Notes: generated from the letters alone by a model not told the origin. A stretch of 64,000 bases of DNA from Pseudomonas sp. (GCA_030656145.1 JAUSOF010000033.1:62001-126000), one strand, 5' to 3'. Counted from the stretch's first letter, positions 45,073 to 57,681 are shown. Program-made: numbers and translations.

Positions 45073-47469
45073 CTAATGCGTGCTAATTCGCTCCTTGGAA
45101 TCAGTCTCGCGCTTGTCATCCTTTGCGACCAGCTCAGGAGCCGCATCAGGCAAGGGCTCGGGGGCGTATTGCAACGCAATTTGCAGGACTTCGTCAATCC
45201 ATTTAACCGGTTTAATCTGCAAGTCTTGCTTAATGTTGTCCGGAATCTCTTTCAAATCGCGCACATTCTCTTCTGGAATGATCACGGTTTTGATTCCACC
45301 ACGATGAGCGGCCAATAATTTTTCTTTCAATCCGCCAATGGCCAACACTTGACCGCGCAGGGTAATTTCCCCGGTCATCGCTACATCCGCACGCACCGGG
45401 ATTTGAGTCAAGGCCGAGACCAGGGCCGTGCACATGCCTACGCCTGCGCTCGGGCCGTCTTTCGGGGTTGCCCCTTCCGGCATATGGATATGAATGTCGC
45501 GCTTCTCATAGAAGTCCAGAGGAACCCCCAGGCTCTTGGCCCGGCTACGCACTACAGTCTGCGCGGCAGTAATGGATTCAAGCATCACATCACCAAGCGA
45601 GCCCGTCTTGATCAACTGGCCTTTACCTGGAACCACGGCCGCTTCGATGGTGAGTAACTCACCACCCACCTGAGTCCAAGCCAGTCCCGTTACCTGACCA
45701 ATCTGGTCCTGCTGTTCGGCCAAGCCGTAACGATGCTTGTGCACGCCAAGGAAGTGCTCCAGCGAATCCGCCGTTACCACTACCTCAAAGCGCTTTTCGA
45801 GCGTGTGCTCCTTCACCGCCTTGCGGCAGACCTTGGCAATCTGGCGCTCAAGACTGCGCACACCAGCCTCGCGGGTGTAGTAACGAATAATGTCGCGAAT
45901 GGCTTCCCGGTCGAACGTGAGTTCGCCCTTTTTCAGCCCGTTGGCCTCAATTTGCTTGGGCGCCAGGTACTTGATGGCGATATTGATTTTCTCGTCTTCC
46001 GTGTAGCCAGGGAGACGGATTACCTCCATACGATCAAGCAGCGCTGCCGGAATGTTCATCGAATTGGCAGTGCAGAGGAACATTACATCTGAAAGATCGT
46101 AGTCGACCTCCAGATAGTGATCATTGAAATTGTGGTTCTGCTCTGGATCGAGCACCTCAAGCAGCGCGGAAGCAGGATCGCCACGCATGTCTTGACCCAT
46201 CTTGTCGATTTCATCGAGCAGGAACAGCGGATTTCGCACGCCTACCTTAGTCATTTTCTGGATCAGTCGCCCTGGCATAGAGCCAATATAAGTCCGGCGA
46301 TGACCACGAATTTCGGCCTCGTCGCGCACACCGCCAAGGGCCATGCGCACGAACTTACGGTTAGTAGCATGAGCGATGGACTCTGCCAGCGAAGTCTTGC
46401 CCACGCCCGGCGGCCCGACCAGACACAGTACAGGCCCTTTGATCTTCTTCACACGCTTCTGCACGGCGAGGTACTCGAGGATACGATCCTTGACCTCGTC
46501 AAGCCCGTAGTGATCGGCATCCAGGATGGCTTCGGCGCGCGCCAGATCCAGGCGAACTTTGCTTCGCGCAGTCCACGGAACATTGACCAGCCAGTCGATA
46601 TAGGAGCGCACCACCGTGGCCTCTGCAGACATCGGCGACATTTGCTTAAGCTTGTTCAGTTCGGTTTGAGCCTTACCGTAGGCTTCTTTGCTCAGGCCGC
46701 CGTTCTCGATACGCTTCTTCAGCTCATCGAGTTCATTGTGACCTTCTTCGCTATCGCCGAGCTCCTTCTGAATGGCCTTCATCTGCTCATTCAAGTAGTA
46801 CTCGCGCTGACTGCGCTCCATCTGCTTCTTGACCCGACCACGAATGCGCTTTTCTACCTGCAACAGATCAATTTCAGCATCCAGCAGCGCGAGCACATGC
46901 TCGACCCGCGCCGATAAATCAGTGATCTCGAGGATCTCCTGCTTCTGCTCGATCTTCAGCGTCATGTGCGCCGCCATGGTGTCAACCAAGCGGCTCGGTT
47001 CATCGATACTGTTGAGCGAAGACAGCACTTCAGGCGGTACTTTTTTGCCGAGCTGCACGTACTGCTCGAATTGGCTGAGCAGGCTGCGGACAAACACTTC
47101 GGACTCACGACCGGGCGCATCGACTTCATCGATCAACTGCACTTCAGCGCGGCAGTGGCCATCTACCTCAGTGAACCGTTCGACTTCACCGCGCTGCTCG
47201 CCCTCGACCAACACCTTTACAGTGCCATCGGGTAGCTTTAGCAATTGCAGTACCGTAGCAACGGTACCGATCCGGTATAGCCCGTCTTCACCTGGATCAT
47301 CGTCTGCAGGATTTTTCTGGGCGATGAGCAAAATCTGCTTCTCGCCACTCATCGCGGCTTCGAGGGCCTCGATGGACTTCTCCCGCCCGACGAACAGCGG
47401 GATGACCATGTGCGGATAGACCACAACATCGCGCAGCGGAAGGAGGGGCAATTCGATGGTTGTCTTCAT
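45073..47469 (-). CDS. lon: Lon ATP-dependent protease
   Basis: A 798-residue LonA protease that degrades misfolded and regulatory proteins. It has an N-terminal substrate-recognition domain (LPLLPLRDVVVYPHMVIPL), a coiled-coil, an AAA+ module with Walker A GPPGVGKT, and the protease domain with the catalytic Ser in PKDGPSAGVGM and a downstream Lys in GGLKEKLLAA. The length fits the family. It lies between clpX and hupB, as in all pseudomonads. Confidence 0.98.
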   Translation of the reverse strand: MKTTIELPLLPLRDVVVYPHMVIPLFVGREKSIEALEAAMSGEKQILLIAQKNPADDDPGEDGLYRIGTVATVLQLLKLPDGTVKVLVEGEQRGEVERFTEVDGHCRAEVQLIDEVDAPGRESEVFVRSLLSQFEQYVQLGKKVPPEVLSSLNSIDEPSRLVDTMAAHMTLKIEQKQEILEITDLSARVEHVLALLDAEIDLLQVEKRIRGRVKKQMERSQREYYLNEQMKAIQKELGDSEEGHNELDELKKRIENGGLSKEAYGKAQTELNKLKQMSPMSAEATVVRSYIDWLVNVPWTARSKVRLDLARAEAILDADHYGLDEVKDRILEYLAVQKRVKKIKGPVLCLVGPPGVGKTSLAESIAHATNRKFVRMALGGVRDEAEIRGHRRTYIGSMPGRLIQKMTKVGVRNPLFLLDEIDKMGQDMRGDPASALLEVLDPEQNHNFNDHYLEVDYDLSDVMFLCTANSMNIPAALLDRMEVIRLPGYTEDEKINIAIKYLAPKQIEANGLKKGELTFDREAIRDIIRYYTREAGVRSLERQIAKVCRKAVKEHTLEKRFEVVVTADSLEHFLGVHKHRYGLAEQQDQIGQVTGLAWTQVGGELLTIEAAVVPGKGQLIKTGSLGDVMLESITAAQTVVRSRAKSLGVPLDFYEKRDIHIHMPEGATPKDGPSAGVGMCTALVSALTQIPVRADVAMTGEITLRGQVLAIGGLKEKLLAAHRGGIKTVIIPEENVRDLKEIPDNIKQDLQIKPVKWIDEVLQIALQYAPEPLPDAAPELVAKDDKRETDSKERISTH

Positions 47470-47570
47470 GATTTCTGGCTCTACAGCGGCCTGTCAGGCC
47501 TTAGATAGATGGGATAACCCTTAACCCTAAGATGGGGGTAGCCCCAGCAAAAAACAAGCGTTTCGACAGC

Positions 47571-47604
47571 AAAAGCAAAGGGGCCCGCAGGCCCCTTGCT
47601 TTCA
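47571..47604 (-). terminator. clpX terminator
   Basis: AAAGCAAAGGGGCC and GGCCCCTTGCTTT arms around a CGCA loop, 18 bp after the clpX stop. The flanks are T-rich in the leftward direction only to a limited extent. Confidence 0.75.
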
Positions 47605-47621
47605 ACATGTAACAAACAGAC

Positions 47622-48902
47622 TTAGGCGTCAGGTGCAGCCTTTGCAGCAGGTTCGATGTTCTCGTAAATCAACAGCGGCTTGGAGGTGCCGTCGACCACG
47701 CTCTCATCGATGACAACCTTGCTAACCTCCGACTGCGAGGGAATTTCGAACATGGTATCGAGCAAAATACCCTCGAGGATCGAGCGCAAACCTCGAGCAC
47801 CGGTCTTACGCTCCAGCGCCTTGCGTGCAACAGACAGCAACGCATCAGGCCGGAACTCCAGGTCGACACCTTCCATCTCGAACAGCTTGGCATACTGCTT
47901 GGTCAGCGCATTTTTCGGCTCTGTCAGAATCTGCATAAGTGCAGCTTCATCCAGCTCGTCGAGGGTTGCGATAACCGGCAAGCGACCAACGAACTCCGGA
48001 ATCAGGCCAAACTTGACCAGGTCATCCGGCTCAACAGCTCGCAGCGACTCACCGATCTTTTTGCCCAGATCCTTACTGCGAACCTCGGCATTGAAGCCGA
48101 TGCCGCCTTTAGTGGAGCGACCCTGAATAACTTTTTCCAGGCCGGAGAAAGCACCACCACAGATGAACAGGATATTGCGCGTATCGACTTGCAAGAATTC
48201 CTGCTGCGGATGCTTACGCCCGCCTTGCGGCGGAACCGAGGCAACGGTGCCCTCGATCAACTTCAACAGGGCCTGCTGCACGCCCTCCCCCGACACATCA
48301 CGAGTAATGGAAGGGTTGTCGGACTTGCGTGAAATCTTGTCGATTTCATCGATGTAGACGATGCCCATTTGGGCTTTCTCCACATCGTAATCGCACTTCT
48401 GCAGCAGCTTTTGGATGATGTTCTCGACATCCTCCCCCACATAACCGGCTTCGGTCAGCGTGGTGGCATCAGCGATGGTGAACGGAACATTGAGCAAGCG
48501 CGCCAGGGTTTCGGCCAGCAGGGTTTTACCCGAGCCAGTCGGACCGATGAGCAGGATATTACTCTTGCCCAGCTCGACATCGTCCTTCTTCTCGCGCTGA
48601 TTAAGACGCTTGTAATGGTTGTATACCGCTACCGCCAGAACTTTCTTTGCCCGCTCCTGACCAATCACATACTGATCGAGGATGGCGCTGATTTCCTTTG
48701 GCGCAGGCAGTTTGTGTGCACTGCTTTCGGCCTGGGCTTCCTGCACCTCCTCGCGGATGATGTCGTTGCACAGGTCGACGCACTCGTCGCAGATAAAGAC
48801 CGAGGGGCCGGCAATCAATTTGCGCACTTCATGCTGGCTTTTGCCGCAGAAGGAGCAATAAAGCAGCTTGCCGTTGTCCTCGCCGTTGCGGGTGTCAGTC
48901 AT
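47622..48902 (-). CDS. clpX: ClpX unfoldase subunit
   Basis: A 426-residue AAA+ unfoldase that feeds substrates to ClpP. The zinc-binding N-domain has C16-x2-C19 and C38-x2-C41, Walker A is [11 protein letters not shown], Walker B is [10 protein letters not shown], and the pore and IGF-type ClpP-docking region ([10 protein letters not shown]) is present. ATG at 48902 gives [16 protein letters not shown] as in relatives. It follows clpP by about 110 bp and may be co-transcribed with it. Confidence 0.98.
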   Translation of the reverse strand: MTDTRNGEDNGKLLYCSFCGKSQHEVRKLIAGPSVFICDECVDLCNDIIREEVQEAQAESSAHKLPAPKEISAILDQYVIGQERAKKVLAVAVYNHYKRLNQREKKDDVELGKSNILLIGPTGSGKTLLAETLARLLNVPFTIADATTLTEAGYVGEDVENIIQKLLQKCDYDVEKAQMGIVYIDEIDKISRKSDNPSITRDVSGEGVQQALLKLIEGTVASVPPQGGRKHPQQEFLQVDTRNILFICGGAFSGLEKVIQGRSTKGGIGFNAEVRSKDLGKKIGESLRAVEPDDLVKFGLIPEFVGRLPVIATLDELDEAALMQILTEPKNALTKQYAKLFEMEGVDLEFRPDALLSVARKALERKTGARGLRSILEGILLDTMFEIPSQSEVSKVVIDESVVDGTSKPLLIYENIEPAAKAAPDA

Positions 48903-49011
48903 TCGATCAATCCAATACGGTAGGCTTGAAAAACAAGATGGAGGCAATTGCGAGCATTTTCAAGCCCGCAATGCGACCGACTGCATGTCGGCCACGCGCG
49001 ATCAGCACTAA

Positions 49012-49653
49012 TTAGCTCGAAGCCAGGCGTTTATCGAGAACCTTGTCGATAAGGCCATAGGCAACCGCCGTTTCACCACTCATGAAGTTATCGCGGTCGG
49101 TATCGCGGGCAATCACATCAAGCGGCTGGCCAGTGTGACTGGCCAGCACATTGTTCAGGCGATCGCGGATAGTCAGTATTTCACGAGCGTGAATCTCGAT
49201 ATCCGAAGCCTGGCCCTGAAAACCACCGAGCGGCTGATGGATCATCATCCGCGAATGCGGCAGGCAGAAACGTTTGCCGGCAGCACCTGCAGTCAACAAC
49301 AAGGCGCCCATGCTGCACGCCTGACCGATGCAGATAGTCGACACATCTGGTCGAATGAACTGCATGGTGTCGTAGATCGACATGCCGGCAGTCACTGAAC
49401 CACCTGGCGAGTTGATATACAGATGGATGTCCTTGTCCGGGTTCTCCGCTTCAAGGAACAACAACTGCGCAGCTACCAGATTGGCCATGTAGTCTTCGAC
49501 TGGACCAATCAGGAAGATCACGCGTTCCTTGAGCAGGCGCGAGTAGATGTCATAGGCGCGCTCACCGCGAGCCGTCTGTTCGATAACCATGGGCACCAAG
49601 CCGCCAGCGGCCTGAATGTCTGGCATGTGTTGCATAAAAGGATTGCGGGACAT
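49012..49653 (-). CDS. clpP: ClpP protease subunit
   Basis: A 213-residue serine protease forming the double-ring chamber used by ClpX and ClpA. Catalytic Ser114 lies in QACSMGA and His139 in HSRMMIHQP; the Asp follows in the last third. The ATG at 49653 gives MSRNPFMQH; an in-frame GTG three codons earlier sits too close to GGGAGCGA. Located between tig and clpX. Confidence 0.98.
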   Translation of the reverse strand: MSRNPFMQHMPDIQAAGGLVPMVIEQTARGERAYDIYSRLLKERVIFLIGPVEDYMANLVAAQLLFLEAENPDKDIHLYINSPGGSVTAGMSIYDTMQFIRPDVSTICIGQACSMGALLLTAGAAGKRFCLPHSRMMIHQPLGGFQGQASDIEIHAREILTIRDRLNNVLASHTGQPLDVIARDTDRDNFMSGETAVAYGLIDKVLDKRLASS

Positions 49654-49693
49654 TTCTTGCACTCGCTCCCTAAACAGTCATGTATCAAATACG

Positions 49694-49721
49694 CATAAGC
49701 CAGCGCGGTGGCTGGCTTATG
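49694..49721. other. strong hairpin between tig and clpP
   Basis: CATAAGCCAGC and GCTGGCTTATG are perfect 11-bp arms with a 6-nt loop. It is followed by a short T-rich stretch only, so it could be a leaky terminator after tig or an RNA processing or stability element. Confidence 0.65.
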
Positions 49722-49745
49722 GTGTGCTCGAACGAGGTAAAGAAA

Positions 49746-51056
49746 TCAGGCGGCTTGCGGAGCTTCCACAGGCTTGACAGCTTCTTCGTAAGAGACCGAT
49801 TTATCGGTCACGTTAGCCTTCTGCAAAACAGTATCTACAACTTGCTCTTCCAGCACAACCGAACGGACTTCGTTCATTTGCTGGTCGTTTTTGTAGTACC
49901 AGGCTACAACCTGCTCGGGCTCTTGGTAAGCCGATGCCATTTCCTGGATCATTTCGCGTACCCGGGCGTCATCAGGCTTAAGCTCAAACTGCTTGACCAC
50001 TTCGGCAACGATCAGGCCCAGCACTACACGACGCTTGGCTTGTTCTTCGAACAGCTCCGCCGGCAGTTGCTCGGGCTTGATGTTACCACCGAACTGCTGC
50101 ACGGCCTGGACGCGCAGGCGATTGACTTCATTACCGATCAGTAACTTCGGTACTTCGATCGGGTTAGCGGCCAGCAGACCGTCCATCACCTGGTTCTTCA
50201 CCTTGGATTTGATGGCCTGGCGCAGCTCGCGCTCCATATTCTTGCGTACTTCAGTGCGGAAGCCTTCAAGACCGCCGTCCTTGACGCCGAACTGGGCAAA
50301 GAACTCGTCATTCAGCTCAGGCAACTGAGGCCCGGAAACACTGTTCACGGTGACGCTGAACTCTGCAGTTTTACCCGCCAGATCCAGGTTCTGATAATCT
50401 TCTGGGAATACCGGATTGATCACCTTTGTGTCGCCGGCTTTGGCGCCAACCAGGGCGTCTTCAAAGCCAGGAATCATCCGACCCGAGCCGATCACCAACT
50501 GGGAGCCAGTGGCAGAGCCGCCAGCGAAGGCTTCGCCGTCGATTGTGCCGACGAAATCGATATTCAGCTGGTCGCCATTTTCGGCCGCACGCTCAACCGC
50601 TTCGAAGCGGGTGTTCTGCTTGCGCAGAATTTCAAGCATGTTGTCGAGGTCAGCATCAGCCACATCGGCTTGTAAGCGCTCGATGGCAATGGCCTCGAGG
50701 CCCGTCACCTGGAACTCGGGGAAAACTTCGAAAGTTGCGACGTATTCCAGATCCTTGCCCTTCTCGAAGGTTTTCGGCTCAACGGCCGGAGAACCTGCCG
50801 GATTGAGCTTCTGCTCAACTACGGCTTCGTAGAAGGTAGCCTGAATCAGATCGCCCAAGGCTTCCTGGCGAGCGGCGTCTTCGTAGCGCTGGCGAATGAC
50901 GCTCATTGGCACCTTGCCAGGGCGGAAGCCAGCAACTTTAGCCTTGCGGGCAGTCTGCTGCAGACGCTTGTTGACTTCAGTCTCGATGCGCTCGACGGGA
51001 ACGCCGACGGTCATGCGACGCTCAAGAGCAGAGGTGCTTTCAACAGAAACTTGCAT
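49746..51056 (-). CDS. tig: trigger factor chaperone
   Basis: A 436-residue ribosome-bound chaperone that meets nascent chains. The N-domain carries the ribosome-binding signature GFRPGKVP, the middle is an FKBP-type isomerase domain ([21 protein letters not shown]), and the long helical C-domain forms the cradle. ATG at 51056 follows AGGATTACCC. The order tRNAs - tig - clpP is typical of pseudomonads. Confidence 0.98.
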   Translation of the reverse strand: MQVSVESTSALERRMTVGVPVERIETEVNKRLQQTARKAKVAGFRPGKVPMSVIRQRYEDAARQEALGDLIQATFYEAVVEQKLNPAGSPAVEPKTFEKGKDLEYVATFEVFPEFQVTGLEAIAIERLQADVADADLDNMLEILRKQNTRFEAVERAAENGDQLNIDFVGTIDGEAFAGGSATGSQLVIGSGRMIPGFEDALVGAKAGDTKVINPVFPEDYQNLDLAGKTAEFSVTVNSVSGPQLPELNDEFFAQFGVKDGGLEGFRTEVRKNMERELRQAIKSKVKNQVMDGLLAANPIEVPKLLIGNEVNRLRVQAVQQFGGNIKPEQLPAELFEEQAKRRVVLGLIVAEVVKQFELKPDDARVREMIQEMASAYQEPEQVVAWYYKNDQQMNEVRSVVLEEQVVDTVLQKANVTDKSVSYEEAVKPVEAPQAA

Positions 51057-51183
51057 GGGTAATCCTCGTTGCACAGACATAGGCCGGCCGTTTACCGGCC
51101 CCGAATCAAGGGCATGCATTCTAGAGGGTCAATTTGCAGAAGTCACCCTAGATGCTAGCGGCAAACGGGAGGGAGCTAAAAGA

Positions 51184-51268
51184 TGGTGCGGACGGAGAGA
51201 CTCGAACTCTCACACCTTGCGGCGCTGGAACCTAAATCCAGTGTGTCTACCAATTCCACCACGTCCGC
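51184..51268 (-). tRNA. tRNA-Leu (TAG)
   Basis: An 85-nt class II tRNA on the minus strand: acceptor GCGGACG/CGTCCGC, anticodon loop TTTAGGT giving TAG, a long variable arm and encoded CCA (51184-51186). Confidence 0.96.
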
Positions 51269-51289
51269 GTGGTAAGGCTTTCAAACAAA

Positions 51290-51318
51290 AGCGCCAGGCT
51301 TTGGACCTGGCGCCTTTT
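51290..51318 (-). terminator. hairpin between tRNA-His and tRNA-Leu
   Basis: GCGCCAGG and CCTGGCGC arms with T-runs on both sides. It could end a tRNA-Arg/His transcript before tRNA-Leu, or mark a processing site. Confidence 0.5.
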
Positions 51319-51324
51319 TTAATA

Positions 51325-51400
51325 TGGGGTGGACGATGGGGATCGAACCCACGACAACAGGAGTCACAATCCTGCGCTCTACCAACTGAGCTACGCCCAC
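51325..51400 (-). tRNA. tRNA-His (GTG)
   Basis: 76 nt on the minus strand: acceptor GTGGGCG/CGTCCAC, anticodon loop with GTG (GATTGTGACTC), discriminator C as expected for tRNA-His, and encoded CCA. Confidence 0.97.
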
Positions 51401-51433
51401 CATATTGCATTTGCCTGTGCCAAAGCTGCCAAA

Positions 51434-51510
51434 TGGCGCGCCCGGCAGGACTCGAACCTGCGACCATCCGCTTAGAAGGCGGATGCTCTATCCAGCTGAG
51501 CTACGGGCAC
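51434..51510 (-). tRNA. tRNA-Arg (TCT)
   Basis: 77 nt on the minus strand: acceptor GTGCCCG/CGGGCGC, anticodon loop CTTCTAA giving TCT, and encoded CCA. First of three tRNAs read leftwards between folD and tig. Confidence 0.97.
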
Positions 51511-51780
51511 CTATCCATCTGCATGCGCAGACTTAAAGCTTTCGGCTGCAGCAGGAACCTTGCGACTCCTGCGTTTGCCGTCTTACCCAGCGACTGGCTG
51601 TGCTCGACAAGCGGGGCGAATGTTATAGAGGCCTCGCCAGTACGTCAACAGGGAAAGCTAAAAAAATTCAGTTATATAAAGGAGTTACGCGAAAACCCTC
51701 GCACGCGCCTTTGCCCCAGGGTTTCGCCATGCGAGAATGCGCGCTCTTTTTCATCCCTTTGCAATGGTTAACCAAGCGCA

Positions 51781-52635
51781 ATGACCGCACAACTGATCGA
51801 CGGCAAAGCGATCGCCGCCAGCCTCCGCCAGCAGATCGCCAAACGGGTCGCCGAAAGGCGTCAGCAAGGCCTGCGAGCACCCGGCCTCGCGGTGATCCTG
51901 GTCGGCAGCGACCCTGCCTCTCAGGTCTACGTCTCGCACAAACGCAAAGACTGCGAAGAAGTCGGCTTCGTTTCCCAGGCCTATGACCTTTCTGCCAGCA
52001 CCAGCCAAGCCGAGCTTCTGGCGCTGATCGAACGGCTGAACGATGACCCGAGCATTGACGGCATCCTGGTGCAGCTACCGCTACCGGAAAACCTGGATGC
52101 CTCTTTATTACTGGAGCACATCCGTCCGGACAAAGATGTCGACGGCTTCCATCCCTACAATATTGGCCGCCTGGCGCAGCGTATGCCGCTGCTGCGCCCC
52201 TGCACACCTAAAGGCATCATGACTCTGCTGCACAGCACTGGCGTGGATCTATATGGCCTGCATGCCGTGGTAGTCGGTGCCTCGAATATTGTCGGCCGTC
52301 CCATGGCCATGGAGCTGCTGTTGGCGGGCTGCACCGTCACCATCACTCATCGCTTCACCAAGGACCTGGCCAACCATGTGGCACAGGCCGACATCGTGGT
52401 GGTGGCTGCAGGTAAACCAGGACTGGTCAAAGGCGAGTGGGTCAAGCCAGGCGCCATCGTCATCGATGTGGGGATCAACCGCCAGGCTGACGGCAAACTG
52501 ATCGGCGACGTGGAGTATGACACTGCCCTGCCCCGCGCAGGCTGGATCACCCCGGTGCCGGGCGGCGTCGGCCCCATGACCCGCGCCTGCCTGCTGGAAA
52601 ACACCCTGCATGCGGCGGAACACCTGCATCAATAA
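51781..52635 (+). CDS. folD: FolD methylenetetrahydrofolate dehydrogenase/cyclohydrolase
   Basis: A 284-residue bifunctional enzyme that interconverts 5,10-methylene-, methenyl- and 10-formyl-tetrahydrofolate in the cytoplasm. Family motifs are [15 protein letters not shown] (with the catalytic Lys), [17 protein letters not shown] and [15 protein letters not shown], and the end motif [10 protein letters not shown]. It is divergent from the tRNA-tig block and ends at a strong terminator. Confidence 0.98.
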   Translation: MTAQLIDGKAIAASLRQQIAKRVAERRQQGLRAPGLAVILVGSDPASQVYVSHKRKDCEEVGFVSQAYDLSASTSQAELLALIERLNDDPSIDGILVQLPLPENLDASLLLEHIRPDKDVDGFHPYNIGRLAQRMPLLRPCTPKGIMTLLHSTGVDLYGLHAVVVGASNIVGRPMAMELLLAGCTVTITHRFTKDLANHVAQADIVVVAAGKPGLVKGEWVKPGAIVIDVGINRQADGKLIGDVEYDTALPRAGWITPVPGGVGPMTRACLLENTLHAAEHLHQ

Positions 52636-52650
52636 AAGCGACCACAAGAC

Positions 52651-52678
52651 AAAACGGCACCCGAGGGTGCCGTTTTTT
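52651..52678 (+). terminator. folD terminator
   Basis: AAAACGGCACCC and GGGTGCCGTTTTTT form a short-loop hairpin with a T6 tail, 16 bp after the folD stop. Confidence 0.9.
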
Positions 52679-52698
52679 ATGCCTATGCTGCCGTTAGT

Positions 52699-52726
52699 TG
52701 TCGAGCGCCCCGTGGGGCGCTCGACA
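52699..52726. terminator. perfect 13-bp inverted repeat after glpV
   Basis: TGTCGAGCGCCCC and its exact complement are separated by 2 nt. It lies 47 bp after the glpV stop and lacks a T-tract, so it may act as a 3' stability hairpin or factor-assisted terminator. Confidence 0.5.
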
Positions 52727-52772
52727 TACCCAGCAACCCGGCAATACAGCTTTTCGTCACAGATCGATTACC

Positions 52773-54518
52773 TCAATTGCGCGCCTGCTCCCAGGATTTC
52801 AATAGCTCCTCGTAATTGATGGTTTCGCCTTTCGGTTTTTCGTTAGCCAGTTTCGGCTTAGGCGCTCCAGGCTGATCCAGCCAGTACTGCGGGTCACGCG
52901 CCTCATTCAGCTTAGGCCCGCAATCGCCCTGCACTCCCGAACGCTCCAGGCGGCCCATCATGGTGTCCTGGGCCGCTGCCAGGCCGTCCAGCGCTTGCTG
53001 CGGAGTCTTGTCGCCACTGGCCGCCTCGGCGATGAATTGCCACCAAAGCTGCGCCAGGCGCGGGTAGTCCGGTACGTTGGTGCCTGTAGGCGTCCACTGC
53101 TCCCGGGCAGGACTGCGGTAGAACTCAACCAGACCGCCGAGATTTGGCGCAGCGTCGGTCATGGCCTGAGAGTTGATGTCCGACTCGCGAATCGGCGTCA
53201 ACCCCACCAGGGTCTTCTTCAGCGACACGGTCTTGGAGGTGACGAACTGTGCGTAGAGCCAGGCTGCCAGGCGCTGCTTATCGGGGGTGGACTTGAGGAA
53301 GGTCCAGGAGCCCGCATCCTGATAGCCCAGCTTCATGCCTTCTTCCCAATACGGGCCTTTGGGCGACGGTGCCATACGCCATTTAGGCGTGCCGTCTTCG
53401 TTGACCACCGGCAGACCGGGCTTGGTCATGTCAGCGGTAAAGGCGGTGTACCAGAATATTTGCTGGGCGATACTGCCCTGAGCCGGCACCGGGCCGGCCT
53501 CGGAGAAGGTCATGCCCTGCGCTTCCGGCGGTGCGTACTGGCGCATCCAGTCGACGTACTTGGTGGTCGCATAGACCGCTGCCGGGCCGTTGGTATCGCC
53601 GCCACGGGAAACGCTTGAGCCCACTGGACGGCAGCCATCGACGCGGATGCCCCACTCGTCCACCGGCAAACCGTTGGGCAGACCCTTGTCGCCGCCGCCG
53701 GCCATGGAGAACCAGGCATCGGTGAAGCGCCAGCCCAGGGACGGGTCTTTCTTGCCGTAATCCATATGGCCGTAGATGCGTTTACCGTCGATTTCCTTGA
53801 CCTTTTCCGAGAAGAACTCGGCGATGTCTTCATAGGCGGACCAGTTGACCGGTACGCCCAGCTCGTAGCCATAGAGCTCCTTGAATTTGGCCTTCAGCTC
53901 CGGGCGCTCGAACCAGTCGGCGCGGAACCAGTAGAGGTTGGCGAACTGCTGATCGGGCAGCTGATAGAGTTTGCCGTCCGGCCCAGTGGTAAAGGAAAGA
54001 CCGATAAAGTCCGGCAGGTCCAGGGTCGGCGAGGTGAAGTCTTTGCCGTCGCCGGCGATCATGTCGCTGATCGCCACGGCCTTGCCGTAGCGAAAGTGGG
54101 TGCCGATCAGATCAGAGTCATTGATGTAGCCGTCGTAGATGTTCTTGTCGGACTGCATCTGGGTTTGCAGCTTCTCGACCACATCGCCTTCCTGCATCAG
54201 GTCGTGCTTGAGCTTGATCCCGGTGATTTCGCTAAAGGCTTTTGCCAGCACCTTGGACTCGTACTCATGGGTGGCGATGGTTTCCGAGGCGACGTTGATT
54301 TCCATGCCGCGGAAGGGTTCGGCCGCCTTGATAAACCACTTGAGCTCCTCGAGCTGTTGCTCGGGAGTCAGGGTTGAGGGGGCAAATTCGGCGCTTATCC
54401 ATTTCTTTGCGGCGTCTTCATAGGCATCGGCCCAGGCAGCGCCACTCAGCCCGGACAGGGCCAGCAAGGCGGCCAGTGCCGTGTTATGTCGGGTCTTGTT
54501 GTTATTGTTGTTGAACAT
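52773..54518 (-). CDS. glpV: glycerol-type ABC transporter substrate-binding protein
   Basis: A 581-residue periplasmic binding protein with a signal peptide (hydrophobic 16-30, cut after AWA) and the family-1 solute-binding fold: EINVASETIATHEYESKVLAKAF, DLMQEGDVVEKLQTQMQ and TYKLPDQQ-like segments, here YQLPDQQFANLYWFR. It is much longer than maltose-type binding proteins and fits GlpV of the glycerol importer described in Rhizobium leguminosarum. The start is at the third codon of the open frame (ATG 54518), where AAGGAG is 6 bp away. Last gene of the operon. Confidence 0.85.
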   Translation of the reverse strand: MFNNNNNKTRHNTALAALLALSGLSGAAWADAYEDAAKKWISAEFAPSTLTPEQQLEELKWFIKAAEPFRGMEINVASETIATHEYESKVLAKAFSEITGIKLKHDLMQEGDVVEKLQTQMQSDKNIYDGYINDSDLIGTHFRYGKAVAISDMIAGDGKDFTSPTLDLPDFIGLSFTTGPDGKLYQLPDQQFANLYWFRADWFERPELKAKFKELYGYELGVPVNWSAYEDIAEFFSEKVKEIDGKRIYGHMDYGKKDPSLGWRFTDAWFSMAGGGDKGLPNGLPVDEWGIRVDGCRPVGSSVSRGGDTNGPAAVYATTKYVDWMRQYAPPEAQGMTFSEAGPVPAQGSIAQQIFWYTAFTADMTKPGLPVVNEDGTPKWRMAPSPKGPYWEEGMKLGYQDAGSWTFLKSTPDKQRLAAWLYAQFVTSKTVSLKKTLVGLTPIRESDINSQAMTDAAPNLGGLVEFYRSPAREQWTPTGTNVPDYPRLAQLWWQFIAEAASGDKTPQQALDGLAAAQDTMMGRLERSGVQGDCGPKLNEARDPQYWLDQPGAPKPKLANEKPKGETINYEELLKSWEQARN

Positions 54519-54609
54519 AGACATCTCCTTTGATGATTTAAATGGGTATCGGTGTTCGGCAGACCACGCGATACCCCTGCAGCAACAAGCTATTTACAGC
54601 GTGGCACCG

Positions 54610-54882
54610 TCAACCCCAGCGCATGACCGCAACCAGCCACACTACGGATAGCAGGGAGGCGATCCAGACGTGCCAATCGGTTACGCCCACCACCAGCAGG
54701 TGCAGGTAGGCGCTACCGAGCAAGCCGATAAACAAACGGTCACCACGGGTGGTGGCGATCGGCAGAAAACCCCGGCGTTCGATGCAGGGCGAGCGCAGCT
54801 CCCATACCGTCATGCTCACCAGCACCAGGGCAATGAAGCCGAAGAAAAGCGCCGTGGGCAGAGTCCAAGCCATCCAGTCCAT
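54610..54882 (-). CDS. glpU: small membrane subunit of the importer (DUF2160)
   Basis: A 90-residue protein with three predicted helices and a short cytoplasmic loop with SPCIERRGFLPIATTRGDR, typical of DUF2160. This family accompanies glycerol-type ABC importers between the second permease and the binding protein, as here. Its exact job is unknown. It starts 12 bp after the upstream permease. Confidence 0.85.
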   Translation of the reverse strand: MDWMAWTLPTALFFGFIALVLVSMTVWELRSPCIERRGFLPIATTRGDRLFIGLLGSAYLHLLVVGVTDWHVWIASLLSVVWLVAVMRWG

Positions 54883-54894
54883 TGTCTTGCCTCC

Positions 54895-55695
<801 letters not shown>

Positions 55696-55705
55696 GGCTA
55701 AGTCC

Positions 55706-56568
<863 letters not shown>

Positions 56569-56572
<4 letters not shown>

Positions 56573-57681
56573 GCCACCACCTCCGGCTGGACGCTTTCGA
56601 CCAGGTACTCGTCGGCATAGAGCATCAGCCACTGCGCCGGAAAGCTGATATGCGCCTGTTTTTGCGGTACTGCATGGTCCTCCTGCAAGCGCACCTTGAT
56701 GATCTGCTGACCCAGGCTCAGGGTGAGAATCTTGTAGGTCCCCAGGTCCTCGAGATGCAGCACCTCGCAGCACAGTGCATCTTCGTTGGGGCCATCCCAG
56801 ACATGCACGAACTCCGGACGAATGCCGACCTTCAGGGACTTGCCTGTCAGGGCGGCGAGTCGACGGTTCAGGCCATCATTCAAGGGCAGCACGGTGTCGC
56901 CGAAGCGCACGCCGCCGGGGCAGGCCTGCACCTCGATCAGGTTCATGCCGGGACTGCCGATGAAATAGCCGACAAAGGTGTGGCTGGGCCGCTCGAACAA
57001 CTCGCGTGGGGTGCCGAACTGGACGATCTGGCCGCCATACATCACCGCGATCTTGTCAGCGAAGGTGGAGGCCTCCAGCTGATCGTGGGTGACATAGACC
57101 ATGGTGATATTGAACTGCTCGTGGATCTGTTTGAGCTTGCGCCGCAGCTTCCACTTCAGGTGCGGATCGATCACCGTCAGCGGCTCGTCGAAGAGGATCG
57201 CCGACACATCGTCGCGCACCAGGCCGCGGCCCATGGAGACCTTCTGCTTCTCGTCGGCGGTCAGGTTGCTGGCCCGCCGGTGCAGCAATGGATGCAACTC
57301 CAGCACCTCGGCGATCTCGTGCACCTTGCTGAGAATCTTGGCCTCGGCCATACCCTGGTTGCGCAGCGGAAAGGCCAGGTTGTCGAACACCGACATGGTG
57401 TCGTAGACCACCGGAAACTGGAACACCTGGGCGATATTGCGCAGCTGCGGCGACAGGTCGTTGACCTCGCGCTGGTCGAACAGCACCTGGCCTTCGGAAG
57501 GTTGAAGCAGGCCGGAGATGATATTGAGCAGGGTCGACTTGCCGCAGCCCGAGGGGCCGAGCAAAGCATAGGCGCCGCCCTGCTCCCAGACATGGGTCAT
57601 GGCCCGGATCGCATAATCCTCGGGGCCCTTGGGCGCACTGCTGTAGCTGTGCGCCAGGTTAAGCAGACGGATCTCGGCCAT
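56569..57681 (-). CDS. glpT: importer ATPase with degenerate signature motif
   Basis: A 370-residue ABC ATPase with a C-terminal MalK/TOBE-type regulatory region. Walker A GPSGCGKS, Walker B ILFDEPL and the H-loop YVTHDQLEA are intact, but the LSGGQ signature is replaced by LTADEKQ. It forms a pair with glpS, whose motifs fail in the complementary way. The start overlaps the glpS stop (TAATG). Confidence 0.88.
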
